Source of the DNA: Flavobacteriales bacterium
Lineage (GTDB): Bacteria > Bacteroidota > Bacteroidia > DT-38
Length of the DNA stretch: 64,000 nt
NCBI GenBank assembly: GCA_013214975.1
Contig: JABSPR010000020.1
Location: forward strand, 11,171 to 75,170
Direction: 5' to 3'
Shown in pieces: positions 8,073 through 16,963 of the stretch. Below the pieces are notes generated by a model. It saw only the letters and a list, made by a program, of their open reading frames with translations. It did not search any database and was not told where the DNA came from. The stretch's first letter is position 1, and the number at the start of each line of letters is the position of its first letter. A program made the translations under genes and the position numbers.

Positions 8073-10085
8073 ATGATGAGCAAACATCTTATGAAATTTG
8101 TAAAACTTATATTTACAGCACTAGTGGTTGTATTGGTTTCAGTGAATTCATACTCACAAAGAAACTTTTCAAAAGAGGCGGATGAGGCATATAAAGCGTC
8201 GTCATATTCAGAAGCAATTGACCTATATAAAGTTGCATTTTCTAAAGCCAAGAAAAACAGAGTAGAAAAAGCTCGTATTATTTATCAGGTAGCTAATTGC
8301 TATCGGATGAAAAACGAGTACAAACAAGCTGAACTTTGGTTTCAAAAAGCCATTAATGCTAGGCATTTAGATCCTTATGCAAAATTGTATTTGGCTGATG
8401 CTAAAAAATACAATGGTAAGTACGAAGAAGCTCTTGTATGGTATCAGAAATTCGTTAAGAATTTACCCAATAGTCAAGACGGTAAAAATGGTATAGAGTC
8501 TTGTCAATTAGCAATGGAATGGATAGATACTCCATCAAACTATAATGTGGAAATAAGTAATGCATTTAATACTAAGTTTGATGACTTTTCGCCTGTTTAT
8601 GCTAAGAAGGATTATAAAGTAGTATACTTTACTTCTGCAAGACCAAGTGCTGCAGGGCAAACAACTGATGGTTGGACAGGGCAGAGCTTTACGGATGTCC
8701 TTCAAGCCAATCAGGATAGAAAAGGTAAATGGGCAGAACCTGTTGTAATTGAAGGTGGAGTTAATTCGCCGTACAATGAGGGAGCAGTTGCATTTAATAA
8801 AAGATTTAGCAGCATTTATTTTACAAGATGTATAATTGATAAAGGAGCAGACATGGGGTGTCAAATTTATACTGCTGATAGAGAGGGTAAAAGTTGGGGA
8901 GCATCTTCAGAGATTAAACTTGCACATGATTCAATTAGAGTTGGACATCCATCAATGGCGCCAGACGATGTTACCTTATATTTCTCGGGTAATATGCCAG
9001 GAACACTTGGAGGGAAGGATATTTGGAAGTCTGTATATAACCCTAGTTCAAAAACTTGGTCGAAAGCAGAAAACTTAGGACCTACTATTAATACGAAAGG
9101 AGACGAAATGTATCCGTATATTAGAAGTAATGGAGATTTGTATTTTGCTTCGAATGGACATATTGGAATGGGTGGGTTAGATATCTTTCATTCTAAAGCA
9201 AAAGGCGGTGGATTCGGTGAGCCTGAAAATATGCAGTTTCCTATCAATTCATCTACCGATGATTTTGGAATTACGTTTCAAGGACGGAGAGAAGCAGGTA
9301 TGTTTACATCTAATAGGCCTGGCGGAAGAGGCAAGGATGATATCTACGAATTTACAGTACCGCCTTTAGTTATTGTATTGGATGGTTATGTAAGAGATAT
9401 GGAAACAAAAGAGATTATTCCTTACGCAATTGTTGAACTTCGAGGTTCTGATGGGTCTATATTAATAGATACAACAGGAGCTGATGCTTATTACAAATTT
9501 CCTCTATCAGAAGAAACGAGTTATGATATTGAAGGTAGAAAGAAAGGTTTCTTATCAGATTTTGCTCACGTAACGTCTGTAGGGGTGACAGTGTCATCAA
9601 CACTTAAATCGGATAAAGATTTGTCCTTGATAAACATTGTAAAGCCAATCAACCTTCCAAACATCGAGTATGCATATGCTAAATGGGCATTACTAGATAA
9701 GTCTACAGAAGCATTGTTGGATTTGGTGAAAACATTAGTTGACCATCCGAATATTACAATTGAGTTAAGAGCACACACAGATTTTAGGGGATCGGCTACT
9801 AATAATAAAGTACTATCTCAAAAAAGAGCAAAAAGCGTTGTTGACTTCTTGAAAGAAAAGGGGATTTCTGCAGACAGATTAACGCCTAAAGGGTATGGCG
9901 AAAGCTCGCCTCGTAGAGTTTCTGAGTTCATGTCTAAGTCATGTTCCTTTGAAGCTGGTGATCTTTTAACAGAAAAGTTATTAGGGCCAAGAACAATGAA
10001 AGGTGATCCTAAATGGGAAGAAGGAATGCAGTTAAATAGACGAACTGAATTCTTTATCTTAAGAACAGATTACGTTCCTAAATAA
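8073..10085 (+). CDS. TPR/PD40/OmpA-family outer-membrane-associated protein
   Basis: The 670-residue product starts with a signal peptide ending near SYSQ. It then has TPR-like helices (about residues 30-150), a beta-propeller of PD40-type repeats (about 170-430; LYFSGNMPGTLGGKDIW, LYFASNGHIGMGGLDIF, FTSNRPGGRGKDDIYEF), a carboxypeptidase-regulatory-like beta-sandwich (about 440-510), and a C-terminal OmpA peptidoglycan-binding domain (about 540-668) with HTDFRGSATNNKVLSQKRA and GYGESSPRR. This order is that of PorE-like proteins, which link T9SS or gliding machinery to peptidoglycan. The OmpA domain carries an extra segment of about 30 residues before the final NRRTEF. It is monocistronic here, with a terminator after it. 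A paralogue lies at 51303-53372. Confidence 0.88.
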   Translation: MMSKHLMKFVKLIFTALVVVLVSVNSYSQRNFSKEADEAYKASSYSEAIDLYKVAFSKAKKNRVEKARIIYQVANCYRMKNEYKQAELWFQKAINARHLDPYAKLYLADAKKYNGKYEEALVWYQKFVKNLPNSQDGKNGIESCQLAMEWIDTPSNYNVEISNAFNTKFDDFSPVYAKKDYKVVYFTSARPSAAGQTTDGWTGQSFTDVLQANQDRKGKWAEPVVIEGGVNSPYNEGAVAFNKRFSSIYFTRCIIDKGADMGCQIYTADREGKSWGASSEIKLAHDSIRVGHPSMAPDDVTLYFSGNMPGTLGGKDIWKSVYNPSSKTWSKAENLGPTINTKGDEMYPYIRSNGDLYFASNGHIGMGGLDIFHSKAKGGGFGEPENMQFPINSSTDDFGITFQGRREAGMFTSNRPGGRGKDDIYEFTVPPLVIVLDGYVRDMETKEIIPYAIVELRGSDGSILIDTTGADAYYKFPLSEETSYDIEGRKKGFLSDFAHVTSVGVTVSSTLKSDKDLSLINIVKPINLPNIEYAYAKWALLDKSTEALLDLVKTLVDHPNITIELRAHTDFRGSATNNKVLSQKRAKSVVDFLKEKGISADRLTPKGYGESSPRRVSEFMSKSCSFEAGDLLTEKLLGPRTMKGDPKWEEGMQLNRRTEFFILRTDYVPK

Positions 10086-10136
10086 CTACATTTAGAACTA
10101 CTTTAAAAAAGTTCAAAACTTAAAATATTTTTAATG

Positions 10137-10168
10137 AAAGCATCTCGTGTAATCGAGGTGCTTTTTTT
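10137..10168 (+). terminator. Terminator after the OmpA-family gene
   Basis: The stem GCATCTCG pairs with CGAGGTGC (one G-T pair) around a TGTAAT loop and is followed by seven T. Confidence 0.85.
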
Positions 10169-10175
10169 ATTTTTG
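10168..10175 (+). promoter_or_regulatory. Candidate -7 element for purM, overlapping the terminator tail
   Basis: TATTTTTG matches TAnnTTTG and ends only four bases before the purM ATG, so the mRNA could be almost leaderless. There is no clear -33 partner; the expected place is inside the terminator stem. Confidence 0.4.
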
Positions 10176-10179
10176 CAAC

Positions 10180-11349
10180 ATGTCGGAAAAGTTGAAATAT
10201 GAATTACGAGGAGTGTCTGCCTCAAAAGAAGATGTACATAACGCAATAGCAAATATTGATAAAGGTTTGTACCCAAGAGCATTTTGTAAAGTTATTCCCG
10301 ACATCTTAGGTGGAGACGACGACTATTGTAATATAATGCATGCCGATGGTGCTGGAACCAAATCGTCTTTAGCATACGTTTACTGGAAGGAGACAGGCGA
10401 TATAAGCGTTTGGAAGGGAATTGCACAAGATGCAATTGTAATGAACATAGACGACTTGCTTTGTGTTGGTGCTACTCAGAAAATATTGCTTTCGTCAACC
10501 ATTGGTAGAAATAAAAATCTGATTCCGGGTGAAGTTATAGCGGCTATCATTAATGGTACAGAAGAGATTTTAGCAGAACTTAGAGAACAAGGAATAGATA
10601 TTCATTCTACGGGTGGCGAAACAGCTGATTTAGGCGACTTGGTTAGAACTATTATTGTGGACTCTACTGTAACCTGTAGAATGAAGCGATCGGAAGTGAT
10701 AACCAACGAGAAAATTGGAGCAGGAGATGTGATAGTTGGCTTGTCTTCATCAGGGCAATCTACTTACGAAAAGATTTATAATGGCGGAATGGGAAGTAAT
10801 GGATTAACATCTGCCCGTCATGATGTTTTTAATAAGGCATTGGCCGAAAAGTATCCTGAAAGTTTCGATCCTCAAGTACCTAGCGATTTAGTTTATTCTG
10901 GTGGGATTTCTTTGGAAGATAAAGTTGATTTGACACCTTTAAATGCGGGTCAATTGGTGCTTTCTGCAACTAGAACCTATGCTCCGGTAATTCGTAAAAT
11001 GCTTGATGAACATAGAGGAGATATAAGTGGAATGGTACATTGTAGTGGAGGAGCGCAAACCAAGATTCTTCACTTTATTGATAACCTGCACATAATTAAA
11101 GACAATATGTTTGATGTGCCACCATTATTTAAAATGATTCAGGAGCAATCTGGCACGCCATGGCAAGAGATGTACAAGGTTTTTAATATGGGGCACAGAA
11201 TGGAAATTTACATTGGGCAGGAGCATGCACAAAGTATAATCGACATTTGTAAGAGTTTTGAAATCGATGCGCAAGTAATTGGTAGGGTTGAAAGTCATAA
11301 TGCGAAAAAGGTAACCATCAAATCCGAATTGGGTACATTTGAATATTAA
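10180..11349 (+). CDS. purM: Phosphoribosylformylglycinamidine cyclo-ligase (AIR synthase)
   Basis: The 389-residue protein is a PurM of the longer Bacteroidota form. The ATP/substrate loop [16 protein letters not shown] lies near residue 54, followed by [15 protein letters not shown] near 83 and [13 protein letters not shown] near 144, all typical of the PurM/PurL superfamily. The C-terminal AIRS domain has [11 protein letters not shown] near 288 and [10 protein letters not shown] near 332. It closes the imidazole ring of formylglycinamidine ribonucleotide in purine synthesis. It starts a compact run with prfA 14 bases downstream and pyrF after that, so purine and pyrimidine genes share a transcript with a release factor. 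Confidence 0.93.
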   Translation: MSEKLKYELRGVSASKEDVHNAIANIDKGLYPRAFCKVIPDILGGDDDYCNIMHADGAGTKSSLAYVYWKETGDISVWKGIAQDAIVMNIDDLLCVGATQKILLSSTIGRNKNLIPGEVIAAIINGTEEILAELREQGIDIHSTGGETADLGDLVRTIIVDSTVTCRMKRSEVITNEKIGAGDVIVGLSSSGQSTYEKIYNGGMGSNGLTSARHDVFNKALAEKYPESFDPQVPSDLVYSGGISLEDKVDLTPLNAGQLVLSATRTYAPVIRKMLDEHRGDISGMVHCSGGAQTKILHFIDNLHIIKDNMFDVPPLFKMIQEQSGTPWQEMYKVFNMGHRMEIYIGQEHAQSIIDICKSFEIDAQVIGRVESHNAKKVTIKSELGTFEY

Positions 11350-11363
11350 TTCTAAGAGATATA

Positions 11364-12437
11364 ATGTTAGATAAGCTAAGAACATTAAATGCAAAGTGGG
11401 GCGAATTGGAATTGCAAATTTCCGATCCAGAGATAATAACGGATCAAAAACGCTATGCGCAACTTAATAAAGAATATAAAGATCTTAACTGGGTAGGAGA
11501 TGCTTTTAAGGAGTACGAAGACCTGTTGAGTAACATTGAAATGGCCAAAGATATTCTTAGCAATGAGAAGGATCCTGATTTTAAGGAAATGGCTAAGGAA
11601 GAACTAGAAGAGTACAAGGGTGCTTTTGAAAAGTTAGATGAAAAAATAAAACTCTTAATTATTCCCAAAGATCCTGCCGATGATAAAAATGCTTTGGTAG
11701 AAATTAGAGCTGGTACGGGTGGAGACGAAGCTAGTATTTTTGCTGGAGATTTATACCGAATGTATTCCAAATATTGTGATTCGAGAGGTTGGAAAATGGA
11801 ATTGGTAGATACTTCTCATGGTACATCTGGAGGATATAAAGAGATTGTATTTAATGTTATAGGTGTGGATGTTTACGGGCAGATGAAATATGAATCAGGA
11901 GTTCATCGAGTTCAACGGGTACCACAAACAGAAACCCAAGGTAGGGTACATACTTCTGCTGCGTCTGTAGTTGTTTTACCGGAAGCAGATGAGTTTGACA
12001 TCGACCTTAAACCTAACGATATTAGAAAGGACACCTACTGTTCATCTGGACCAGGTGGGCAATCTGTAAATACTACTTATTCGGCAATCAGACTTACTCA
12101 CATTCCAACCGGAATTGTAGCACAATGCCAAGATCAAAAATCTCAATTGAAGAACTTTGATAAAGCGATGAAAGTGCTGAGAAGTAGAATCTACGAATTG
12201 GAGTACAATAAGTATATGGAAGAAATTAGCGGAAAAAGAAAAACGATGGTTTCTACTGGCGACCGTTCGGCTAAAATTAGGACATATAATTATGCCCAAG
12301 GCCGAGTAACAGATCATCGAATTGGTTTCTCTATGCATAACCTCCCAAACTTTATGAATGGAGATATCCAGGAGTTTATTGATGAATTACAATTAGCAGA
12401 GAACACCGAGAAGTTAAAAGAAAGCTCAGGAGAATAA
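11364..12437 (+). CDS. prfA: Peptide chain release factor 1
   Basis: A 357-residue class I release factor. The GGQ motif that triggers peptide release is at about residues 231-233 in [12 protein letters not shown]. The codon-recognition loop reads PQT near 187-189 in [14 protein letters not shown], matching the P-x-T form of RF1 (UAA/UAG) and not the SPF form of RF2. The remaining domain has [19 protein letters not shown]. It lies 14 bases after purM and 7 bases before pyrF, so co-transcription is very likely. Confidence 0.96.
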   Translation: MLDKLRTLNAKWGELELQISDPEIITDQKRYAQLNKEYKDLNWVGDAFKEYEDLLSNIEMAKDILSNEKDPDFKEMAKEELEEYKGAFEKLDEKIKLLIIPKDPADDKNALVEIRAGTGGDEASIFAGDLYRMYSKYCDSRGWKMELVDTSHGTSGGYKEIVFNVIGVDVYGQMKYESGVHRVQRVPQTETQGRVHTSAASVVVLPEADEFDIDLKPNDIRKDTYCSSGPGGQSVNTTYSAIRLTHIPTGIVAQCQDQKSQLKNFDKAMKVLRSRIYELEYNKYMEEISGKRKTMVSTGDRSAKIRTYNYAQGRVTDHRIGFSMHNLPNFMNGDIQEFIDELQLAENTEKLKESSGE

Positions 12438-12444
12438 TAACGAT

Positions 12445-13272
12445 ATGAAACTAGACAGAGATACCCTTTTTCAGAGAATCAAGGAAAAGAAATCATTCCT
12501 ATGTATTGGTCTTGATAGTGACTATGATAAAATTCCTGCGCACCTGCATAAATACGAAGATCCAATCTACGAATTCAATAAAAGCATCATTGATGCAACC
12601 AAAGATTTTTGTGTTGCCTACAAGCCTAATTTGGCCTTTTATGAGAGCACAGGTGCAGCAGGGTGGAAGAGCCTTGAGAAGACCATGGCTTACATTCCTA
12701 AAGATATATTTACAATAGCCGATGCCAAAAGAGGTGATATTGGAAACACTTCCAATAAATATGCAAAGGCATTTTTTAAAAGATTAAGTTTCGACTCAGT
12801 TACCGTCAATCCTTATATGGGAGAGGATGCAATTAGTCCTTATTTAAAATATGACAATAAATGGGTGGTTATTTTAGCACTTACCTCTAATAATAGCGCG
12901 AAGGATTTTCAAACGATTGCTGTGGAAGGAGGAAAACAGTTGTATGAACGTGTTCTTGAGATTTCCCAAAAATGGGGACACTTAGATAATACCATGTACG
13001 TTGTTGGAGCAACCAAAGCAAGCGAATTAGAAAATATTCGAAAAATTGTACCTGATCACTTTTTATTAGTACCAGGAGTTGGCTCACAAGGCGGCGACTT
13101 ACAGGAAGTTTCAAAGTATGGTTTAAACGACAAATGTGGATTATTGGTAAACATGTCGAGGGGAGTTATCTTCGCTGGACAAGGAATGGAATTTGCAATA
13201 AAAGCAAAAGAAAAAGCACAAGAAGTTCAAAAAGAAATGGAGGCCATACTTACTGAACGTGGTCTAATATAA
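12445..13272 (+). CDS. pyrF: Orotidine 5'-phosphate decarboxylase
   Basis: A 275-residue protein of the longer OMP decarboxylase subgroup. The catalytic motif [15 protein letters not shown] lies near residue 93 and supplies the Asp/Lys network; [13 protein letters not shown] near residue 19 and [11 protein letters not shown] near 208 form the phosphate-binding ends of the barrel. It makes UMP, the last step of de novo pyrimidine synthesis. It follows prfA closely. Position, length and motifs agree, so confidence is high. Confidence 0.94.
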   Translation: MKLDRDTLFQRIKEKKSFLCIGLDSDYDKIPAHLHKYEDPIYEFNKSIIDATKDFCVAYKPNLAFYESTGAAGWKSLEKTMAYIPKDIFTIADAKRGDIGNTSNKYAKAFFKRLSFDSVTVNPYMGEDAISPYLKYDNKWVVILALTSNNSAKDFQTIAVEGGKQLYERVLEISQKWGHLDNTMYVVGATKASELENIRKIVPDHFLLVPGVGSQGGDLQEVSKYGLNDKCGLLVNMSRGVIFAGQGMEFAIKAKEKAQEVQKEMEAILTERGLI

Positions 13273-13305
13273 GCGCATAATACTCACCTTTCATGTCTCA
13301 TCTCA

Positions 13306-14592
13306 ATGCACGAAGAATTCATTTATTATCTATGGAAAAATCATTTCATAGATCGAAACTCACTAAAAACAAGTCAAAAGGAAGAAGTAATAATAATGTC
13401 TCCCGGAATAAGAAATGATGACGCCGGACCCGATTTTTCCCATGCTAAAATTAAAATTGGCGGAACTGTTTGGGCAGGAAACATAGAGATTCATGTAAAA
13501 GCTTCAGATTGGCGGGCTCACAAACATCATTTAAACGAGGCTTACGATAATGTAATTCTACATGTGGTTTACGATGCAGATAAAAAGATATTGCGAAGCA
13601 ACGGAGGTGAAATTCCTACAATTGAAATCAAGAATAAATTCGATGAAAATTTATTCAAAAGCTTTCAAGCGCTAGAAAAAAGTAAAAAATGGATTCCTTG
13701 CCAAGACTTTGTTGCAAAGGTAAATCCGTTTATTGTAAACAATTGGCTCGAAAGGATGTTGGTTCATAGAATGGAGGATAAATCAAATTTGATTTTAGCC
13801 GACTTAGAACGAACAAAGAATAATTGGGAAGAAGTATTTTATGTACACTTGGCCAAAAACTTCGGATTTAAAGTAAACGCTTTGCCGTTTGAGCTTTTGG
13901 CTAAATCGGTTCCTCATAAATTTATTAGAGCCAACAGAAAAGAGACGTTTTTAATAGAAGCATGTTTATTTGGGCAGTCGGGATTTTTGGATGACTTTTT
14001 TACAGATGCATATCCAAACGATTTGATTAAGGAATACAGTCATTTGCAAAAGAAATACGATTTGCTTCCTCTTCAAAAATACTTGTGGAAATTTTCTCGG
14101 ATGCGCCCAAATAATTTCCCCACAATAAGAATCTCTCAATTTGCTAATTTAATGTCGAAAGAAAAGGATCTTTTTAACACATTAATTTCGGAAGCCAGTG
14201 TTAAGAAAATCAGAAAAATATTTGACATAGAAGCATCTGCTTATTGGAGTGGGCATTTCACATTTGATAAAAAAGTGAAATGCGACAAGCCTAAAAGAAT
14301 AGGCGAAAAATCAATCGATAATTTAATTATCAATACCATCGCCCCATTTTTATTTGTGTACGGCATAAAAAAAGGAAATGATGAGTTTAAGGAAAGAGCG
14401 TTAGACCTCCTTCAGAACGTGGATGTAGAAAAAAATTCGATTGTAGATAAAATGAAAGGACTGGGTATGAGAGCGGAATCTGCATTCGATAGTCAGGCCC
14501 TGCTTCAACTTAAGAAAGCGTATTGCAGTGAGAAAAAATGCTTAGATTGCGCTATAGGCAATCAAATAATAAATCACATGGATCATGATTGA
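13306..14592 (+). CDS. DUF2851 family protein
   Basis: The 428-residue protein begins MHEEFIYYLWKNHF and continues with GPDFSHAKIKIGGTVWAGNIEIHVKASDW-type segments that are typical of DUF2851, a family with few members outside Bacteroidota. The C-terminus has a small cysteine cluster C-x4-C-x2-C (CSEKKCLDC), which may bind a metal. No signal peptide or membrane helix is seen, so it is probably cytoplasmic. Its function is unknown. It follows pyrF by 33 bases and its stop codon overlaps the next start by 8 bases, which implies translational coupling. Confidence 0.85.
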   Translation: MHEEFIYYLWKNHFIDRNSLKTSQKEEVIIMSPGIRNDDAGPDFSHAKIKIGGTVWAGNIEIHVKASDWRAHKHHLNEAYDNVILHVVYDADKKILRSNGGEIPTIEIKNKFDENLFKSFQALEKSKKWIPCQDFVAKVNPFIVNNWLERMLVHRMEDKSNLILADLERTKNNWEEVFYVHLAKNFGFKVNALPFELLAKSVPHKFIRANRKETFLIEACLFGQSGFLDDFFTDAYPNDLIKEYSHLQKKYDLLPLQKYLWKFSRMRPNNFPTIRISQFANLMSKEKDLFNTLISEASVKKIRKIFDIEASAYWSGHFTFDKKVKCDKPKRIGEKSIDNLIINTIAPFLFVYGIKKGNDEFKERALDLLQNVDVEKNSIVDKMKGLGMRAESAFDSQALLQLKKAYCSEKKCLDCAIGNQIINHMDHD

Positions 14593-14806
14593 TAAGATTC
14601 AAGATATTTTTGAAAAAAGGGCGTTTGGAGTTTGTTCATGGATTGGTGACAGGCTTGGAATTGATTCGTCTAAAATTCGATTGTATTTTATCTACCTTTC
14701 ATTTGTAACTTTGGGGTCTCCGTTAATTATATATCTCGTTTTCGCCTTTTTGTTAGATCATAAAAGTTTCTTTGGCAGAAGACGCAGAACATTTTGGGAT
14801 CTATAA
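14585..14806 (+). CDS. PspC domain small membrane protein (first copy)
   Basis: A 73-residue protein with the PspC fold: an N-terminal segment with GVCSWIGDRLGIDSSKIRLYF, then one long hydrophobic segment (about residues 32-59), then a basic tail FFGRRRRTFWDL. PspC proteins sense or answer membrane stress in enterobacteria; here only the domain is shared and the role is unknown. The ATG lies inside the end of the DUF2851 gene (8-base overlap). The ion channel gene begins 9 bases after its stop. Confidence 0.8.
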   Translation: MIDKIQDIFEKRAFGVCSWIGDRLGIDSSKIRLYFIYLSFVTLGSPLIIYLVFAFLLDHKSFFGRRRRTFWDL

Positions 14807-14815
14807 GTAAATAGT

Positions 14816-15838
14816 ATGCATTGGAAATATTTTGGTAAGTTATACATCGCCCTGCTTCTGCTTCTAAATATCATTGGTGTAGGTTGTATAGGCTATATGC
14901 TTATTGAAGAATACACATTTCTTGAGGCCATTTACATGACCTTAATAACCGTGTCGAGTGTAGGGTTTAACGAAGTGCATTCACTTAGTGACAACGGAAG
15001 AATATTTACAATCTTTCTCATCTTAACCAGTTTTGGTACATTTGCCTTTGCTATTTCGTCTATTACACGATACATGCTTGATGGCGAGTTTAGAAAATAT
15101 TTCGCCCAAAATAAATCGAAGAAAAAAATGTCAAAACTTAATAACCATGTTATAGTATGCGGATTTGGTCGAAATGGCGGTCGTGCAATTCAAAGTTTAA
15201 TAGTGCACAACCAATCTTTCGTTATTATAGAAAACGAACCAGAAAAAATTAAACGAGCTCAAGAAGAAGGCCATGAAAATATTATTAAAGGAGATTCTAC
15301 CCGTGATAGTGTTTTACATGCTGCAAATATTCAAAATGCCAAAGCTCTAATAACCACCTTTCCTAAGGATGCAGATAATCTATTTGTTGTATTAACAGCT
15401 AGGGAGATAAATCCTCGGTTAAATATAATTAGTAGTGCAGCCGAGGATAATTCGGTTAGGAAATTGAAAATTGCTGGAGCAGATAACGTTATTATGCCAA
15501 GTAAAGTTGGTGGAGCTCATATGGCATCATTAGTTCTTACTCCTGATATCGTTCAGTTTTTAGATCATATTTCTTTAGAAGGAGATGCAGAGGTAAATCT
15601 GGAAGAAATTTCGTTTAAAGAATTACCGGAAGACTTTGGATATAAAACATTGGGAGAAATTGAAACGAGGTTTAAAACGGGAACAAGTATAATTGGATTT
15701 AAATCGAGTGATGGCGAGTTTATCATCAATCCAGGCGCGAGCACCGAATTGCTGCCCAATTCAAAAATGTTTGTACTTGGCAATCCAGATCAAATTAAGC
15801 AGTTGAATGACATCTTTGGATTGAAGAAGCATGTATGA
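14816..15838 (+). CDS. Potassium channel with RCK/TrkA domains
   Basis: The 340-residue protein has two membrane helices around a pore loop (about residues 5-90), then an RCK N-domain (about 108-225) with the nucleotide-binding HVIVCGFGRNGGRA, and a TrkA-C domain (about 255-335). The architecture is that of MthK-like gated K+ channels. The filter reads T45-V-S-S-V-G-F-N-E instead of the usual TVGYG, so the last filter glycine is Asn. It sits between two small PspC genes and overlaps the second by 8 bases. K+ selectivity is inferred from architecture only. Confidence 0.85.
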   Translation: MHWKYFGKLYIALLLLLNIIGVGCIGYMLIEEYTFLEAIYMTLITVSSVGFNEVHSLSDNGRIFTIFLILTSFGTFAFAISSITRYMLDGEFRKYFAQNKSKKKMSKLNNHVIVCGFGRNGGRAIQSLIVHNQSFVIIENEPEKIKRAQEEGHENIIKGDSTRDSVLHAANIQNAKALITTFPKDADNLFVVLTAREINPRLNIISSAAEDNSVRKLKIAGADNVIMPSKVGGAHMASLVLTPDIVQFLDHISLEGDAEVNLEEISFKELPEDFGYKTLGEIETRFKTGTSIIGFKSSDGEFIINPGASTELLPNSKMFVLGNPDQIKQLNDIFGLKKHV

Positions 15839-15995
15839 CGATAAAATTTTAGGAGTTTGCGTTTGGTTGAGCAGAAAGTTCGACGTGAATGTAGGATATG
15901 TCAGAATCGCCTTCTTGGTTGCCGTAATATGCGGGTTAGGTGTTCCTGTTCTAATTTACTTTGGGTTGGCTTTCTATAAATCTAAAATTGAATAA
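15831..15995 (+). CDS. PspC domain mini-protein (second copy)
   Basis: A 54-residue gene that starts MYDDKILGVCVWLSRKFDVN and continues with GYVRIAFLVAVICGLG and a second hydrophobic stretch ending in YKSKIE. The GVCxWLSxxF and VRIAFL elements are those of PspC domains, and it aligns with the 73-residue copy 1.2 kb upstream (GVCSWIGDRLGID, IRLYFIYL). Its ATG overlaps the end of the channel gene by 8 bases, and the next gene starts one base after its stop. No alternative gene explains this stretch. Function unknown; a partner of the channel is possible. Confidence 0.72.
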   Translation: MYDDKILGVCVWLSRKFDVNVGYVRIAFLVAVICGLGVPVLIYFGLAFYKSKIE

Positions 15996-15996
15996 C

Positions 15997-16896
15997 TTGA
16001 AAGGAAAAATTCTAATAACAGGTTCAAATGGCCTTTTAGGTCAAAAAATAATAAGTCAACTAAGTGCAGAAGGCGAGTTTGATTTCTTGGCCACCAGTAA
16101 TGGTGCTAATAGAATGACGTCGATTCAATTTAATTATAGCCCATTAGACATAACAAATGCAGCCGAAGTAAACAAGGTTATTGAAAGCTATAAGCCAACT
16201 GCAGTTATCAATACTGCCGCAATGACAAATGTTGATCAGTGCGAAGATGATCGTGAAGGTGCGAAAAAACTAAATGTAATTGCAGTTCAAAACCTTATTG
16301 ATGCATGCAAAAAGTGGGATTGTCATTTGGTTCACCTTTCAACCGATTTTGTATTTGATGGTGAAGATGGCCCATATAAGGAGGACGATATTCCTAATCC
16401 ACTAAGCTATTATGCCCAAACGAAAAATGACGCCGACAATCTCGTTAGGGAAAGCGGTTTAAAATGGGCTGTTGTAAGAACAATGTTGGTTTATGGCGTT
16501 GTTGAGGATATGAGCAGATCGAACGTGGTTTTATGGGCTAAAGGCGGTTTAGAAAAAGGCGATGCAATGAATGTGGTTGATGATCAGTTTCGGATGCCAA
16601 CCCTCTCGGAAGATTTGGCGAAAGCATGTATCGAAATTGTAAAGCGCGAATGCACTGGTTATTTTCATATTTCGGGGAAAGACATGATGAGTATTTTAGA
16701 TTTGGTAAATCGGGTTGGTGCTCATTATAATTTGAATACCGAAAATGTATCATGTATAACTTCAGAAAGTCTTAATCAATCGGCAAAAAGGCCGCCTAAA
16801 ACTGGTTTTATCTTAGATAAAGCACGAAAGGAATTGGATTACAATCCTGTTTCTTTTGAGGAAGGACTTGACATTGTACTCAATCAACTTAAATAA
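15997..16896 (+). CDS. RmlD-like sugar nucleotide reductase (SDR superfamily)
   Basis: A 299-residue extended short-chain reductase. The Rossmann motif ILITGSNGLLGQKI is at about residues 5-18, the active-site region has HLSTDFVFDGEDGPY, and the catalytic pair is in YYAQTKNDAD (Tyr-x3-Lys). It resembles dTDP-4-dehydrorhamnose reductase, but no other rhamnose genes are present, so the substrate is open. I place the start at the TTG at 15997, directly after the PspC stop; the longer frame from 15961 would overlap the PspC gene and add unrelated residues. It ends the compact run that began at purM. Confidence 0.8.
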   Translation: MKGKILITGSNGLLGQKIISQLSAEGEFDFLATSNGANRMTSIQFNYSPLDITNAAEVNKVIESYKPTAVINTAAMTNVDQCEDDREGAKKLNVIAVQNLIDACKKWDCHLVHLSTDFVFDGEDGPYKEDDIPNPLSYYAQTKNDADNLVRESGLKWAVVRTMLVYGVVEDMSRSNVVLWAKGGLEKGDAMNVVDDQFRMPTLSEDLAKACIEIVKRECTGYFHISGKDMMSILDLVNRVGAHYNLNTENVSCITSESLNQSAKRPPKTGFILDKARKELDYNPVSFEEGLDIVLNQLK

Positions 16897-16963
16897 GAAA
16901 CAACTCTCTATATAGTTTCTTGAACAAGTCATATATTTGAACATCAAGAAATAACAAGCATTT

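Noticed and set aside
8535..8864. 109-residue minus-strand frame
   Set aside because: Shadow of the PD40-OmpA gene; Cys/Ser-rich and unlike a real protein.
15961..15996. N-terminal extension of the RmlD-like protein
   Set aside because: It lies inside the second PspC gene and adds residues before the Rossmann motif that are not family-like.
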